Source of the DNA: Rhynchopus sp. YZ270_cl-10
Taxonomy: Eukaryota > Euglenozoa > Diplonemea > Diplonemida > Diplonemidae
Assembly (NCBI GenBank): GCA_964035575.1
Contig: OZ037835.1
Coordinates: 1,612,001-1,676,000, forward strand
DNA length: 64,000 bases
Direction of reading: 5' to 3'
Below, in pieces: positions 19,628 to 31,241 of this stretch. A program made the position numbers and the translations under genes. Each line of letters starts with the position of its first letter. Within the stretch, counting starts at the first letter, position 1. A model generated the notes under the pieces. It was not told where the DNA came from. It was given only the letters and a program-made list of their open reading frames with translations, and searched no databases.

Positions 19628-21142
19628 ATGATGATATGCGCGCTGCTGCTGTGCGTGGAAGCTGTGCTGCCTGCGTGCACAGGTACAACCGCTCCGGCGT
19701 GTCGGTACGAATTCTCGAGTGCACCCCCTGGTTCTTTCGGAAGTGCCGACTTCTCACCGGACGGGCTACTGATTGCAACCTCAGCTGGTTGGCTGTCTGA
19801 TCCCGTGGTGCGGAGCACACAAGACGGCTCTGTGGTGGCAGTGCTTCCAGCTGAAGGGCCCAAGAAGTCTGTGCTCTTCTCACCCAACGGGCAGGAGATT
19901 GTAGTTGCATGCAACAATCGTGTGCTAGTGTTCAGCACGACAACTTGGCAACAGCTGCATGTGATCTTTGTTACGGATGATATCTCTGACGTGGCCTACT
20001 CGCACGACAGTGCTCATCTCGCTGTGGCCACCTACACTTTCGGCGCAGTGTACACGACCAGCGGGACCCTCGTCGCGAATTTCACTGGACACGGCGAGAC
20101 GATCAGTGTTGCCTTCTCTCACGATGATTCGCAAGTTGTGAGTGGCGGAGCGGACAAAAAGGCCCGCGTGTGGTCCTCCACCACCGCTGTTGAGTCGTTT
20201 GCGATGACACACGAGGCTCAGGTCTATTCAGTTGCGTGGTCGGATGATGGGAAGCTGATTGCGACCGCAAGCCAAGAAATCACTGGGGTGACTGGCCATC
20301 AATACAATGCGGCAAAGCTGTGGGACGCGCGAGATGGATCGGAGTTAACGACGTTTTCTCCCAGTTACCCCGCCCGTGTTGTGTTTGCTCCGTCCAGTAA
20401 GCAGGTGGCTGTTGGGGAAGCGTCAATTCCTGGGGGTGAAAGTACAAAGAGAGTGACGTTGTTCGGAACGGAGGCACCTTACGCATCACAAGCAGTGTAC
20501 CCTGTCGGCGGTGTTTGCCTTTCCTATTCAAAGCAAGGTGATTTGTTGGCCATGTGTAGTATTTTCTCACGCACACTGACGGTTTGGGACGTGCTCCCGG
20601 GAACTGATCCGTCGTGCCCTGCGTCAGGTGTGGTCGTGTCTGTGGGAGGTGCCCCGGTTGCAGGCGTGCCCGTGTCGGCAGCGGCGCTGAACGAAGTGGT
20701 GGCGGGACCGGTCTTCAGCCTCTCGGTGCTGCCGCCCCCGATGCGCAACGGTGCGTTCCACTTTGCGAACAGCGTGGTGCCGGCCACAACCGACATCGAG
20801 CTGTCGTGCTGCGGCTCCGCGACCGCATGCGAGTTCTACGTTGTGTCGTACAACTGTGGCGACTGCATGGCAAGCGACATGAACGGCGGCTTCCCCTCTG
20901 TGCTCCCGACTGCAGGCTTCGACGCAGGCAGCTGCTCTCCGTGGTTCACTGTGAACGATGCCGGACCTGTGGAACACCCGACGGTTGTGCACCACAAGCA
21001 GGTTGCTGCAGGCGACTCGGTGACCGTGACCACCACCAAGCAGGCCCTCTTCTTCGCAGTGTTTGGCGACAACAAGGCCCTCGGAGGGCCGTGGTGCAAG
21101 CGTGCAGCTGGCCCGGCTGTGGGCAACTCATGCCACGCATAG
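19628..21142 (+). CDS. Secreted WD40/cysteine-rich protein, copy 8
   Basis: Product identical to copy 1; preceded by 174 bases of hexamer. Confidence 0.85.
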   Translation: MMICALLLCVEAVLPACTGTTAPACRYEFSSAPPGSFGSADFSPDGLLIATSAGWLSDPVVRSTQDGSVVAVLPAEGPKKSVLFSPNGQEIVVACNNRVLVFSTTTWQQLHVIFVTDDISDVAYSHDSAHLAVATYTFGAVYTTSGTLVANFTGHGETISVAFSHDDSQVVSGGADKKARVWSSTTAVESFAMTHEAQVYSVAWSDDGKLIATASQEITGVTGHQYNAAKLWDARDGSELTTFSPSYPARVVFAPSSKQVAVGEASIPGGESTKRVTLFGTEAPYASQAVYPVGGVCLSYSKQGDLLAMCSIFSRTLTVWDVLPGTDPSCPASGVVVSVGGAPVAGVPVSAAALNEVVAGPVFSLSVLPPPMRNGAFHFANSVVPATTDIELSCCGSATACEFYVVSYNCGDCMASDMNGGFPSVLPTAGFDAGSCSPWFTVNDAGPVEHPTVVHHKQVAAGDSVTVTTTKQALFFAVFGDNKALGGPWCKRAAGPAVGNSCHA

Positions 21143-21913
21143 TGCGCTTACCTTTCGTAGGCAGCGTCAAACTTGAGAAGTGACCTTCATTTTTTTTTTT
21201 TTTTTTTTTGAAAAACACCAAACGCTGTTCACAATAATCATATATTGGTGAGAATGAATGGGAAAAGTAACGTTTTTGAGTTTACCCAAGTTTTCCTGTT
21301 TAACCCTTTAGACAGGGGTCCTAAGAGTGGTAACTTTTAGTTAGGGACTTTCCAGGGTTAGAGGTCTCGATGCCACTGTAGGCTTGTTGATCCCGGGTGA
21401 TAAGAGATGAGCGCCAGTTGGGCTTGTCTCTCCAGGGGTAGAGCTCTGTGGTCTCATGCATTACTGTTGTATCTATGCTCGGATGTTTTTCGTGTCTGCT
21501 TGCACTGTTTTTTCTGTCCTGTTACAAGAACACTGATGAGTTTATATGGCCCTGCCTGAGCAGAGTTCTTGATGATCCCGGGTGATAAGACTGAGGGCCG
21601 GATGGGCTCGTCTTTCAAGGGTTAGAGTTCTTGCTCGGGGGATTTTTCGCTCTCTCTGTGGTGTTTGTGTTCTGTTATGTTACTTGTACACTGTTTTGTT
21701 TCTTCCTGTGGCACAAAAGCGGATGAGCTAATGCTGAGTAACCCTGCTTGAGCAGAGTTCTTGATGATCCCGGGTGACTCCAGGGTTAGACTCCAGGGTC
21801 TCTTTTCCTTCCCTCGTACGTCACAATAAAGAGACCCCTTCCCTCGCATTTTTTCACGACATTGTTTTTGGGTTTGGGTAATGTTCACGGGCTATTCTCT
21901 ATACACCAGATCT

Positions 21914-22093
21914 CCACCTCCACCTCCACCTCCACCTCCACCTCCACCTCCACCTCCACCTCCACCTCCACCTCCACCTCCACCTCCACCTCCACCTCCA
22001 CCTCCACCTCCACCTCCACCTCCACCTCCACCTCCACCTCCACCTCCACCTCCACCTCCACCTCCACCTCCACCTCCACCTCCACCTCCACCT
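21914..22093 (+). repeat. (CCACCT)30 tract, unit 9
   Basis: Thirty perfect hexamers. Confidence 0.95.
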
Positions 22094-22140
22094 CCTCCCC
22101 TACCCGAAATCAGACAACAACAGACAACAAGAGAGGTGAA

Positions 22141-23655
22141 ATGATGATATGCGCGCTGCTGCTGTGCGTGGAAGCTGTGCTGCCTGCGTGCACAGGTACA
22201 ACCGCTCCGGCGTGTCGGTACGAATTCTCGAGTGCACCCCCTGGTTCTTTCGGAAGTGCCGACTTCTCACCGGACGGGCTACTGATTGCAACCTCAGCTG
22301 GTTGGCTGTCTGATCCCGTGGTGCGGAGCACACAAGACGGCTCTGTGGTGGCAGTGCTTCCAGCTGAAGGGCCCAAGAAGTCTGTGCTCTTCTCACCCAA
22401 CGGGCAGGAGATTGTAGTTGCATGCAACAATCGTGTGCTAGTGTTCAGCACGACAACTTGGCAACAGCTGCATGTGATCTTTGTTACGGATGATATCTCT
22501 GACGTGGCCTACTCGCACGACAGTGCTCATCTCGCTGTGGCCACCTACACTTTCGGCGCAGTGTACACGACCAGCAGGACCCTCGTCGCGAATTTCACTG
22601 GACACGGCGAGACGATCAGTGTTGCCTTCTCTCACGATGATTCGCAAGTTGTGAGTGGCGGAGCGGACAAAAAGGCCCGCGTGTGGTCCTCCACCACCGC
22701 TGTTGAGTCGTTTGCGATGACACACGAGGCTCAGGTCTATTCAGTTGCGTGGTCGGATGATGGGAAGCTGATTGCGACCGCAAGCCAAGAAATCACTGGG
22801 GTGACTGGCCATCAATACAATGCGGCAAAGCTGTGGGACGCGCGAGATGGATCGGAGTTAACGACGTTTTCTCCCAGTTACCCCGCCCGTGTTGTGTTTG
22901 CTCCGTCCAGTAAGCAGGTGGCTGTTGGGGAAGCGTCAATTCCTGGGGGTGAAAGTACAAAGAGAGTGACGTTGTTCGGAACGGAGGCACCTTACGCATC
23001 ACAAGCAGTGTACCCTGTCGGCGGTGTTTGCCTTTCCTATTCAAAGCAAGGTGATTTGTTGGCCATGTGTAGTATTTTCTCACGCACACTGACGGTTTGG
23101 GACGTGCTCCCGGGAACTGATCCGTCGTGCCCTGCGTCAGGTGTGGTCGTGTCTGTGGGAGGTGCCCCGGTTGCAGGCGTGCCCGTGTCGGCAGCGGCGC
23201 TGAACGAAGTGGTGGCGGGACCGGTCTTCAGCCTCTCGGTGCTGCCGCCCCCGATGCGCAACGGTGCGTTCCACTTTGCGAACAGCGTGGTGCCGGCCAC
23301 AACCGACATCGAGCTGTCGTGCTGCGGCTCCGCGACCGCATGCGAGTTCTACGTTGTGTCGTACAACTGTGGCGACTGCATGGCAAGCGACATGAACGGC
23401 GGCTTCCCCTCTGTGCTCCCGACTGCAGGCTTCGACGCAGGCAGCTGCTCTCCGTGGTTCACTGTGAACGATGCCGGACCTGTGGAACACCCGACGGTTG
23501 TGCACCACAAGCAGGTTGCTGCAGGCGACTCGGTGACCGTGACCACCACCAAGCAGGCCCTCTTCTTCGCAGTGTTTGGCGACAACAAGGCCCTCGGAGG
23601 GCCGTGGTGCAAGCGTGCAGCTGGCCCGGCTGTGGGCAACTCATGCCACGCATAG
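22141..23655 (+). CDS. Secreted WD40/cysteine-rich protein, copy 9 (G146R variant)
   Basis: The only copy whose protein differs: GGG becomes AGG at 22576, changing Gly146 to Arg in the turn that ends blade 3 (VYTTSGTL). The loop is exposed in the propeller model, so the fold is probably kept. The spacer after this copy carries the array's other landmark, a single-base deletion near 24283. Confidence 0.85.
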   Translation: MMICALLLCVEAVLPACTGTTAPACRYEFSSAPPGSFGSADFSPDGLLIATSAGWLSDPVVRSTQDGSVVAVLPAEGPKKSVLFSPNGQEIVVACNNRVLVFSTTTWQQLHVIFVTDDISDVAYSHDSAHLAVATYTFGAVYTTSRTLVANFTGHGETISVAFSHDDSQVVSGGADKKARVWSSTTAVESFAMTHEAQVYSVAWSDDGKLIATASQEITGVTGHQYNAAKLWDARDGSELTTFSPSYPARVVFAPSSKQVAVGEASIPGGESTKRVTLFGTEAPYASQAVYPVGGVCLSYSKQGDLLAMCSIFSRTLTVWDVLPGTDPSCPASGVVVSVGGAPVAGVPVSAAALNEVVAGPVFSLSVLPPPMRNGAFHFANSVVPATTDIELSCCGSATACEFYVVSYNCGDCMASDMNGGFPSVLPTAGFDAGSCSPWFTVNDAGPVEHPTVVHHKQVAAGDSVTVTTTKQALFFAVFGDNKALGGPWCKRAAGPAVGNSCHA

Positions 23656-24425
23656 TGCGCTTACCTTTCGTAGGCAGCGTCAAACTTGAGAAGTGACCTT
23701 CATTTTTTTTTTTTTTTTTTTTGAAAAACACCAAACGCTGTTCACAATAATCATATATTGGTGAGAATGAATGGGAAAAGTAACGTTTTTGAGTTTACCC
23801 AAGTTTTCCTGTTTAACCCTTTAGACAGGGGTCCTAAGAGTGGTAACTTTTAGTTAGGGACTTTCCAGGGTTAGAGGTCTCGATGCCACTGTAGGCTTGT
23901 TGATCCCGGGTGATAAGAGATGAGCGCCAGTTGGGCTTGTCTCTCCAGGGGTAGAGCTCTGTGGTCTCATGCATTACTGTTGTATCTATGCTCGGATGTT
24001 TTTCGTGTCTGCTTGCACTGTTTTTTCTGTCCTGTTACAAGAACACTGATGAGTTTATATGGCCCTGCCTGAGCAGAGTTCTTGATGATCCCGGGTGATA
24101 AGACTGAGGGCCGGATGGGCTCGTCTTTCAAGGGTTAGAGTTCTTGCTCGGGGGATTTTTCGCTCTCTCTGTGGTGTTTGTGTTCTGTTATGTTACTTGT
24201 ACACTGTTTTGTTTCTTCCTGTGGCACAAAAGCGGATGAGCTAATGCTGAGTAACCCTGCTTGAGCAGAGTTCTTGATGATCCGGGTGACTCCAGGGTTA
24301 GACTCCAGGGTCTCTTTTCCTTCCCTCGTACGTCACAATAAAGAGACCCCTTCCCTCGCATTTTTTCACGACATTGTTTTTGGGTTTGGGTAATGTTCAC
24401 GGGCTATTCTCTATACACCAGATCT

Positions 24426-24551
24426 CCACCTCCACCTCCACCTCCACCTCCACCTCCACCTCCACCTCCACCTCCACCTCCACCTCCACCTCCACCTCCA
24501 CCTCCACCTCCACCTCCACCTCCACCTCCACCTCCACCTCCACCTCCACCT
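24426..24551 (+). repeat. (CCACCT)21 tract, unit 10
   Basis: Twenty-one perfect hexamers. About 140 bases upstream the spacer has GATCCGGG instead of GATCCCGGG, so it is one base short. Confidence 0.95.
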
Positions 24552-24598
24552 CCTCCCCTACCCGAAATCAGACAACAACAGACAACAAGAGAGGTGAA

Positions 24599-26113
24599 AT
24601 GATGATATGCGCGCTGCTGCTGTGCGTGGAAGCTGTGCTGCCTGCGTGCACAGGTACAACCGCTCCGGCGTGTCGGTACGAATTCTCGAGTGCACCCCCT
24701 GGTTCTTTCGGAAGTGCCGACTTCTCACCGGACGGGCTACTGATTGCAACCTCAGCTGGTTGGCTGTCTGATCCCGTGGTGCGGAGCACACAAGACGGCT
24801 CTGTGGTGGCAGTGCTTCCAGCTGAAGGGCCCAAGAAGTCTGTGCTCTTCTCACCCAACGGGCAGGAGATTGTAGTTGCATGCAACAATCGTGTGCTAGT
24901 GTTCAGCACGACAACTTGGCAACAGCTGCATGTGATCTTTGTTACGGATGATATCTCTGACGTGGCCTACTCGCACGACAGTGCTCATCTCGCTGTGGCC
25001 ACCTACACTTTCGGCGCAGTGTACACGACCAGCGGGACCCTCGTCGCGAATTTCACTGGACACGGCGAGACGATCAGTGTTGCCTTCTCTCACGATGATT
25101 CGCAAGTTGTGAGTGGCGGAGCGGACAAAAAGGCCCGCGTGTGGTCCTCCACCACCGCTGTTGAGTCGTTTGCGATGACACACGAGGCTCAGGTCTATTC
25201 AGTTGCGTGGTCGGATGATGGGAAGCTGATTGCGACCGCAAGCCAAGAAATCACTGGGGTGACTGGCCATCAATACAATGCGGCAAAGCTGTGGGACGCG
25301 CGAGATGGATCGGAGTTAACGACGTTTTCTCCCAGTTACCCCGCCCGTGTTGTGTTTGCTCCGTCCAGTAAGCAGGTGGCTGTTGGGGAAGCGTCAATTC
25401 CTGGGGGTGAAAGTACAAAGAGAGTGACGTTGTTCGGAACGGAGGCACCTTACGCATCACAAGCAGTGTACCCTGTCGGCGGTGTTTGCCTTTCCTATTC
25501 AAAGCAAGGTGATTTGTTGGCCATGTGTAGTATTTTCTCACGCACACTGACGGTTTGGGACGTGCTCCCGGGAACTGATCCGTCGTGCCCTGCGTCAGGT
25601 GTGGTCGTGTCTGTGGGAGGTGCCCCGGTTGCAGGCGTGCCCGTGTCGGCAGCGGCGCTGAACGAAGTGGTGGCGGGACCGGTCTTCAGCCTCTCGGTGC
25701 TGCCGCCCCCGATGCGCAACGGTGCGTTCCACTTTGCGAACAGCGTGGTGCCGGCCACAACCGACATCGAGCTGTCGTGCTGCGGCTCCGCGACCGCATG
25801 CGAGTTCTACGTTGTGTCGTACAACTGTGGCGACTGCATGGCAAGCGACATGAACGGCGGCTTCCCCTCTGTGCTCCCGACTGCAGGCTTCGACGCAGGC
25901 AGCTGCTCTCCGTGGTTCACTGTGAACGATGCCGGACCTGTGGAACACCCGACGGTTGTGCACCACAAGCAGGTTGCTGCAGGCGACTCGGTGACCGTGA
26001 CCACCACCAAGCAGGCCCTCTTCTTCGCAGTGTTTGGCGACAACAAGGCCCTCGGAGGGCCGTGGTGCAAGCGTGCAGCTGGCCCGGCTGTGGGCAACTC
26101 ATGCCACGCATAG
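24599..26113 (+). CDS. Secreted WD40/cysteine-rich protein, copy 10
   Basis: Product identical to copy 1; the residue-146 change of the previous copy is absent. The missing C in its upstream spacer removes one CCCGGG site that all other spacers keep. Confidence 0.85.
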   Translation: MMICALLLCVEAVLPACTGTTAPACRYEFSSAPPGSFGSADFSPDGLLIATSAGWLSDPVVRSTQDGSVVAVLPAEGPKKSVLFSPNGQEIVVACNNRVLVFSTTTWQQLHVIFVTDDISDVAYSHDSAHLAVATYTFGAVYTTSGTLVANFTGHGETISVAFSHDDSQVVSGGADKKARVWSSTTAVESFAMTHEAQVYSVAWSDDGKLIATASQEITGVTGHQYNAAKLWDARDGSELTTFSPSYPARVVFAPSSKQVAVGEASIPGGESTKRVTLFGTEAPYASQAVYPVGGVCLSYSKQGDLLAMCSIFSRTLTVWDVLPGTDPSCPASGVVVSVGGAPVAGVPVSAAALNEVVAGPVFSLSVLPPPMRNGAFHFANSVVPATTDIELSCCGSATACEFYVVSYNCGDCMASDMNGGFPSVLPTAGFDAGSCSPWFTVNDAGPVEHPTVVHHKQVAAGDSVTVTTTKQALFFAVFGDNKALGGPWCKRAAGPAVGNSCHA

Positions 26114-26884
26114 TGCGCTTACCTTTCGTAGGCAGCGTCAAACTTGAGAAGTGACCTTCATTTTTTTTTTTTTTTTTTTTGAAAAACACCAAACGCTGTT
26201 CACAATAATCATATATTGGTGAGAATGAATGGGAAAAGTAACGTTTTTGAGTTTACCCAAGTTTTCCTGTTTAACCCTTTAGACAGGGGTCCTAAGAGTG
26301 GTAACTTTTAGTTAGGGACTTTCCAGGGTTAGAGGTCTCGATGCCACTGTAGGCTTGTTGATCCCGGGTGATAAGAGATGAGCGCCAGTTGGGCTTGTCT
26401 CTCCAGGGGTAGAGCTCTGTGGTCTCATGCATTACTGTTGTATCTATGCTCGGATGTTTTTCGTGTCTGCTTGCACTGTTTTTTCTGTCCTGTTACAAGA
26501 ACACTGATGAGTTTATATGGCCCTGCCTGAGCAGAGTTCTTGATGATCCCGGGTGATAAGACTGAGGGCCGGATGGGCTCGTCTTTCAAGGGTTAGAGTT
26601 CTTGCTCGGGGGATTTTTCGCTCTCTCTGTGGTGTTTGTGTTCTGTTATGTTACTTGTACACTGTTTTGTTTCTTCCTGTGGCACAAAAGCGGATGAGCT
26701 AATGCTGAGTAACCCTGCTTGAGCAGAGTTCTTGATGATCCCGGGTGACTCCAGGGTTAGACTCCAGGGTCTCTTTTCCTTCCCTCGTACGTCACAATAA
26801 AGAGACCCCTTCCCTCGCATTTTTTCACGACATTGTTTTTGGGTTTGGGTAATGTTCACGGGCTATTCTCTATACACCAGATCT

Positions 26885-27136
26885 CCACCTCCACCTCCAC
26901 CTCCACCTCCACCTCCACCTCCACCTCCACCTCCACCTCCACCTCCACCTCCACCTCCACCTCCACCTCCACCTCCACCTCCACCTCCACCTCCACCTCC
27001 ACCTCCACCTCCACCTCCACCTCCACCTCCACCTCCACCTCCACCTCCACCTCCACCTCCACCTCCACCTCCACCTCCACCTCCACCTCCACCTCCACCT
27101 CCACCTCCACCTCCACCTCCACCTCCACCTCCACCT
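26885..27136 (+). repeat. (CCACCT)42 tract, unit 11
   Basis: Forty-two perfect hexamers, the same number as unit 3. Confidence 0.95.
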
Positions 27137-27183
27137 CCTCCCCTACCCGAAATCAGACAACAACAGACAACAAGAGAGGTGAA

Positions 27184-28698
27184 ATGATGATATGCGCGCT
27201 GCTGCTGTGCGTGGAAGCTGTGCTGCCTGCGTGCACAGGTACAACCGCTCCGGCGTGTCGGTACGAATTCTCGAGTGCACCCCCTGGTTCTTTCGGAAGT
27301 GCCGACTTCTCACCGGACGGGCTACTGATTGCAACCTCAGCTGGTTGGCTGTCTGATCCCGTGGTGCGGAGCACACAAGACGGCTCTGTGGTGGCAGTGC
27401 TTCCAGCTGAAGGGCCCAAGAAGTCTGTGCTCTTCTCACCCAACGGGCAGGAGATTGTAGTTGCATGCAACAATCGTGTGCTAGTGTTCAGCACGACAAC
27501 TTGGCAACAGCTGCATGTGATCTTTGTTACGGATGATATCTCTGACGTGGCCTACTCGCACGACAGTGCTCATCTCGCTGTGGCCACCTACACTTTCGGC
27601 GCAGTGTACACGACCAGCGGGACCCTCGTCGCGAATTTCACTGGACACGGCGAGACGATCAGTGTTGCCTTCTCTCACGATGATTCGCAAGTTGTGAGTG
27701 GCGGAGCGGACAAAAAGGCCCGCGTGTGGTCCTCCACCACCGCTGTTGAGTCGTTTGCGATGACACACGAGGCTCAGGTCTATTCAGTTGCGTGGTCGGA
27801 TGATGGGAAGCTGATTGCGACCGCAAGCCAAGAAATCACTGGGGTGACTGGCCATCAATACAATGCGGCAAAGCTGTGGGACGCGCGAGATGGATCGGAG
27901 TTAACGACGTTTTCTCCCAGTTACCCCGCCCGTGTTGTGTTTGCTCCGTCCAGTAAGCAGGTGGCTGTTGGGGAAGCGTCAATTCCTGGGGGTGAAAGTA
28001 CAAAGAGAGTGACGTTGTTCGGAACGGAGGCACCTTACGCATCACAAGCAGTGTACCCTGTCGGCGGTGTTTGCCTTTCCTATTCAAAGCAAGGTGATTT
28101 GTTGGCCATGTGTAGTATTTTCTCACGCACACTGACGGTTTGGGACGTGCTCCCGGGAACTGATCCGTCGTGCCCTGCGTCAGGTGTGGTCGTGTCTGTG
28201 GGAGGTGCCCCGGTTGCAGGCGTGCCCGTGTCGGCAGCGGCGCTGAACGAAGTGGTGGCGGGACCGGTCTTCAGCCTCTCGGTGCTGCCGCCCCCGATGC
28301 GCAACGGTGCGTTCCACTTTGCGAACAGCGTGGTGCCGGCCACAACCGACATCGAGCTGTCGTGCTGCGGCTCCGCGACCGCATGCGAGTTCTACGTTGT
28401 GTCGTACAACTGTGGCGACTGCATGGCAAGCGACATGAACGGCGGCTTCCCCTCTGTGCTCCCGACTGCAGGCTTCGACGCAGGCAGCTGCTCTCCGTGG
28501 TTCACTGTGAACGATGCCGGACCTGTGGAACACCCGACGGTTGTGCACCACAAGCAGGTTGCTGCAGGCGACTCGGTGACCGTGACCACCACCAAGCAGG
28601 CCCTCTTCTTCGCAGTGTTTGGCGACAACAAGGCCCTCGGAGGGCCGTGGTGCAAGCGTGCAGCTGGCCCGGCTGTGGGCAACTCATGCCACGCATAG
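27184..28698 (+). CDS. Secreted WD40/cysteine-rich protein, copy 11
   Basis: Product identical to copy 1; preceded by 252 bases of hexamer, as in copy 3. Confidence 0.85.
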   Translation: MMICALLLCVEAVLPACTGTTAPACRYEFSSAPPGSFGSADFSPDGLLIATSAGWLSDPVVRSTQDGSVVAVLPAEGPKKSVLFSPNGQEIVVACNNRVLVFSTTTWQQLHVIFVTDDISDVAYSHDSAHLAVATYTFGAVYTTSGTLVANFTGHGETISVAFSHDDSQVVSGGADKKARVWSSTTAVESFAMTHEAQVYSVAWSDDGKLIATASQEITGVTGHQYNAAKLWDARDGSELTTFSPSYPARVVFAPSSKQVAVGEASIPGGESTKRVTLFGTEAPYASQAVYPVGGVCLSYSKQGDLLAMCSIFSRTLTVWDVLPGTDPSCPASGVVVSVGGAPVAGVPVSAAALNEVVAGPVFSLSVLPPPMRNGAFHFANSVVPATTDIELSCCGSATACEFYVVSYNCGDCMASDMNGGFPSVLPTAGFDAGSCSPWFTVNDAGPVEHPTVVHHKQVAAGDSVTVTTTKQALFFAVFGDNKALGGPWCKRAAGPAVGNSCHA

Positions 28699-29469
28699 TG
28701 CGCTTACCTTTCGTAGGCAGCGTCAAACTTGAGAAGTGACCTTCATTTTTTTTTTTTTTTTTTTTGAAAAACACCAAACGCTGTTCACAATAATCATATA
28801 TTGGTGAGAATGAATGGGAAAAGTAACGTTTTTGAGTTTACCCAAGTTTTCCTGTTTAACCCTTTAGACAGGGGTCCTAAGAGTGGTAACTTTTAGTTAG
28901 GGACTTTCCAGGGTTAGAGGTCTCGATGCCACTGTAGGCTTGTTGATCCCGGGTGATAAGAGATGAGCGCCAGTTGGGCTTGTCTCTCCAGGGGTAGAGC
29001 TCTGTGGTCTCATGCATTACTGTTGTATCTATGCTCGGATGTTTTTCGTGTCTGCTTGCACTGTTTTTTCTGTCCTGTTACAAGAACACTGATGAGTTTA
29101 TATGGCCCTGCCTGAGCAGAGTTCTTGATGATCCCGGGTGATAAGACTGAGGGCCGGATGGGCTCGTCTTTCAAGGGTTAGAGTTCTTGCTCGGGGGATT
29201 TTTCGCTCTCTCTGTGGTGTTTGTGTTCTGTTATGTTACTTGTACACTGTTTTGTTTCTTCCTGTGGCACAAAAGCGGATGAGCTAATGCTGAGTAACCC
29301 TGCTTGAGCAGAGTTCTTGATGATCCCGGGTGACTCCAGGGTTAGACTCCAGGGTCTCTTTTCCTTCCCTCGTACGTCACAATAAAGAGACCCCTTCCCT
29401 CGCATTTTTTCACGACATTGTTTTTGGGTTTGGGTAATGTTCACGGGCTATTCTCTATACACCAGATCT

Positions 29470-29679
29470 CCACCTCCACCTCCACCTCCACCTCCACCTC
29501 CACCTCCACCTCCACCTCCACCTCCACCTCCACCTCCACCTCCACCTCCACCTCCACCTCCACCTCCACCTCCACCTCCACCTCCACCTCCACCTCCACC
29601 TCCACCTCCACCTCCACCTCCACCTCCACCTCCACCTCCACCTCCACCTCCACCTCCACCTCCACCTCCACCTCCACCT
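29470..29679 (+). repeat. (CCACCT)35 tract, unit 12
   Basis: Thirty-five perfect hexamers. Confidence 0.95.
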
Positions 29680-29726
29680 CCTCCCCTACCCGAAATCAGA
29701 CAACAACAGACAACAAGAGAGGTGAA

Positions 29727-31241
29727 ATGATGATATGCGCGCTGCTGCTGTGCGTGGAAGCTGTGCTGCCTGCGTGCACAGGTACAACCGCTCCGGCGTG
29801 TCGGTACGAATTCTCGAGTGCACCCCCTGGTTCTTTCGGAAGTGCCGACTTCTCACCGGACGGGCTACTGATTGCAACCTCAGCTGGTTGGCTGTCTGAT
29901 CCCGTGGTGCGGAGCACACAAGACGGCTCTGTGGTGGCAGTGCTTCCAGCTGAAGGGCCCAAGAAGTCTGTGCTCTTCTCACCCAACGGGCAGGAGATTG
30001 TAGTTGCATGCAACAATCGTGTGCTAGTGTTCAGCACGACAACTTGGCAACAGCTGCATGTGATCTTTGTTACGGATGATATCTCTGACGTGGCCTACTC
30101 GCACGACAGTGCTCATCTCGCTGTGGCCACCTACACTTTCGGCGCAGTGTACACGACCAGCGGGACCCTCGTCGCGAATTTCACTGGACACGGCGAGACG
30201 ATCAGTGTTGCCTTCTCTCACGATGATTCGCAAGTTGTGAGTGGCGGAGCGGACAAAAAGGCCCGCGTGTGGTCCTCCACCACCGCTGTTGAGTCGTTTG
30301 CGATGACACACGAGGCTCAGGTCTATTCAGTTGCGTGGTCGGATGATGGGAAGCTGATTGCGACCGCAAGCCAAGAAATCACTGGGGTGACTGGCCATCA
30401 ATACAATGCGGCAAAGCTGTGGGACGCGCGAGATGGATCGGAGTTAACGACGTTTTCTCCCAGTTACCCCGCCCGTGTTGTGTTTGCTCCGTCCAGTAAG
30501 CAGGTGGCTGTTGGGGAAGCGTCAATTCCTGGGGGTGAAAGTACAAAGAGAGTGACGTTGTTCGGAACGGAGGCACCTTACGCATCACAAGCAGTGTACC
30601 CTGTCGGCGGTGTTTGCCTTTCCTATTCAAAGCAAGGTGATTTGTTGGCCATGTGTAGTATTTTCTCACGCACACTGACGGTTTGGGACGTGCTCCCGGG
30701 AACTGATCCGTCGTGCCCTGCGTCAGGTGTGGTCGTGTCTGTGGGAGGTGCCCCGGTTGCAGGCGTGCCCGTGTCGGCAGCGGCGCTGAACGAAGTGGTG
30801 GCGGGACCGGTCTTCAGCCTCTCGGTGCTGCCGCCCCCGATGCGCAACGGTGCGTTCCACTTTGCGAACAGCGTGGTGCCGGCCACAACCGACATCGAGC
30901 TGTCGTGCTGCGGCTCCGCGACCGCATGCGAGTTCTACGTTGTGTCGTACAACTGTGGCGACTGCATGGCAAGCGACATGAACGGCGGCTTCCCCTCTGT
31001 GCTCCCGACTGCAGGCTTCGACGCAGGCAGCTGCTCTCCGTGGTTCACTGTGAACGATGCCGGACCTGTGGAACACCCGACGGTTGTGCACCACAAGCAG
31101 GTTGCTGCAGGCGACTCGGTGACCGTGACCACCACCAAGCAGGCCCTCTTCTTCGCAGTGTTTGGCGACAACAAGGCCCTCGGAGGGCCGTGGTGCAAGC
31201 GTGCAGCTGGCCCGGCTGTGGGCAACTCATGCCACGCATAG
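29727..31241 (+). CDS. Secreted WD40/cysteine-rich protein, copy 12
   Basis: Product identical to copy 1; preceded by 210 bases of hexamer. Confidence 0.85.
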   Translation: MMICALLLCVEAVLPACTGTTAPACRYEFSSAPPGSFGSADFSPDGLLIATSAGWLSDPVVRSTQDGSVVAVLPAEGPKKSVLFSPNGQEIVVACNNRVLVFSTTTWQQLHVIFVTDDISDVAYSHDSAHLAVATYTFGAVYTTSGTLVANFTGHGETISVAFSHDDSQVVSGGADKKARVWSSTTAVESFAMTHEAQVYSVAWSDDGKLIATASQEITGVTGHQYNAAKLWDARDGSELTTFSPSYPARVVFAPSSKQVAVGEASIPGGESTKRVTLFGTEAPYASQAVYPVGGVCLSYSKQGDLLAMCSIFSRTLTVWDVLPGTDPSCPASGVVVSVGGAPVAGVPVSAAALNEVVAGPVFSLSVLPPPMRNGAFHFANSVVPATTDIELSCCGSATACEFYVVSYNCGDCMASDMNGGFPSVLPTAGFDAGSCSPWFTVNDAGPVEHPTVVHHKQVAAGDSVTVTTTKQALFFAVFGDNKALGGPWCKRAAGPAVGNSCHA

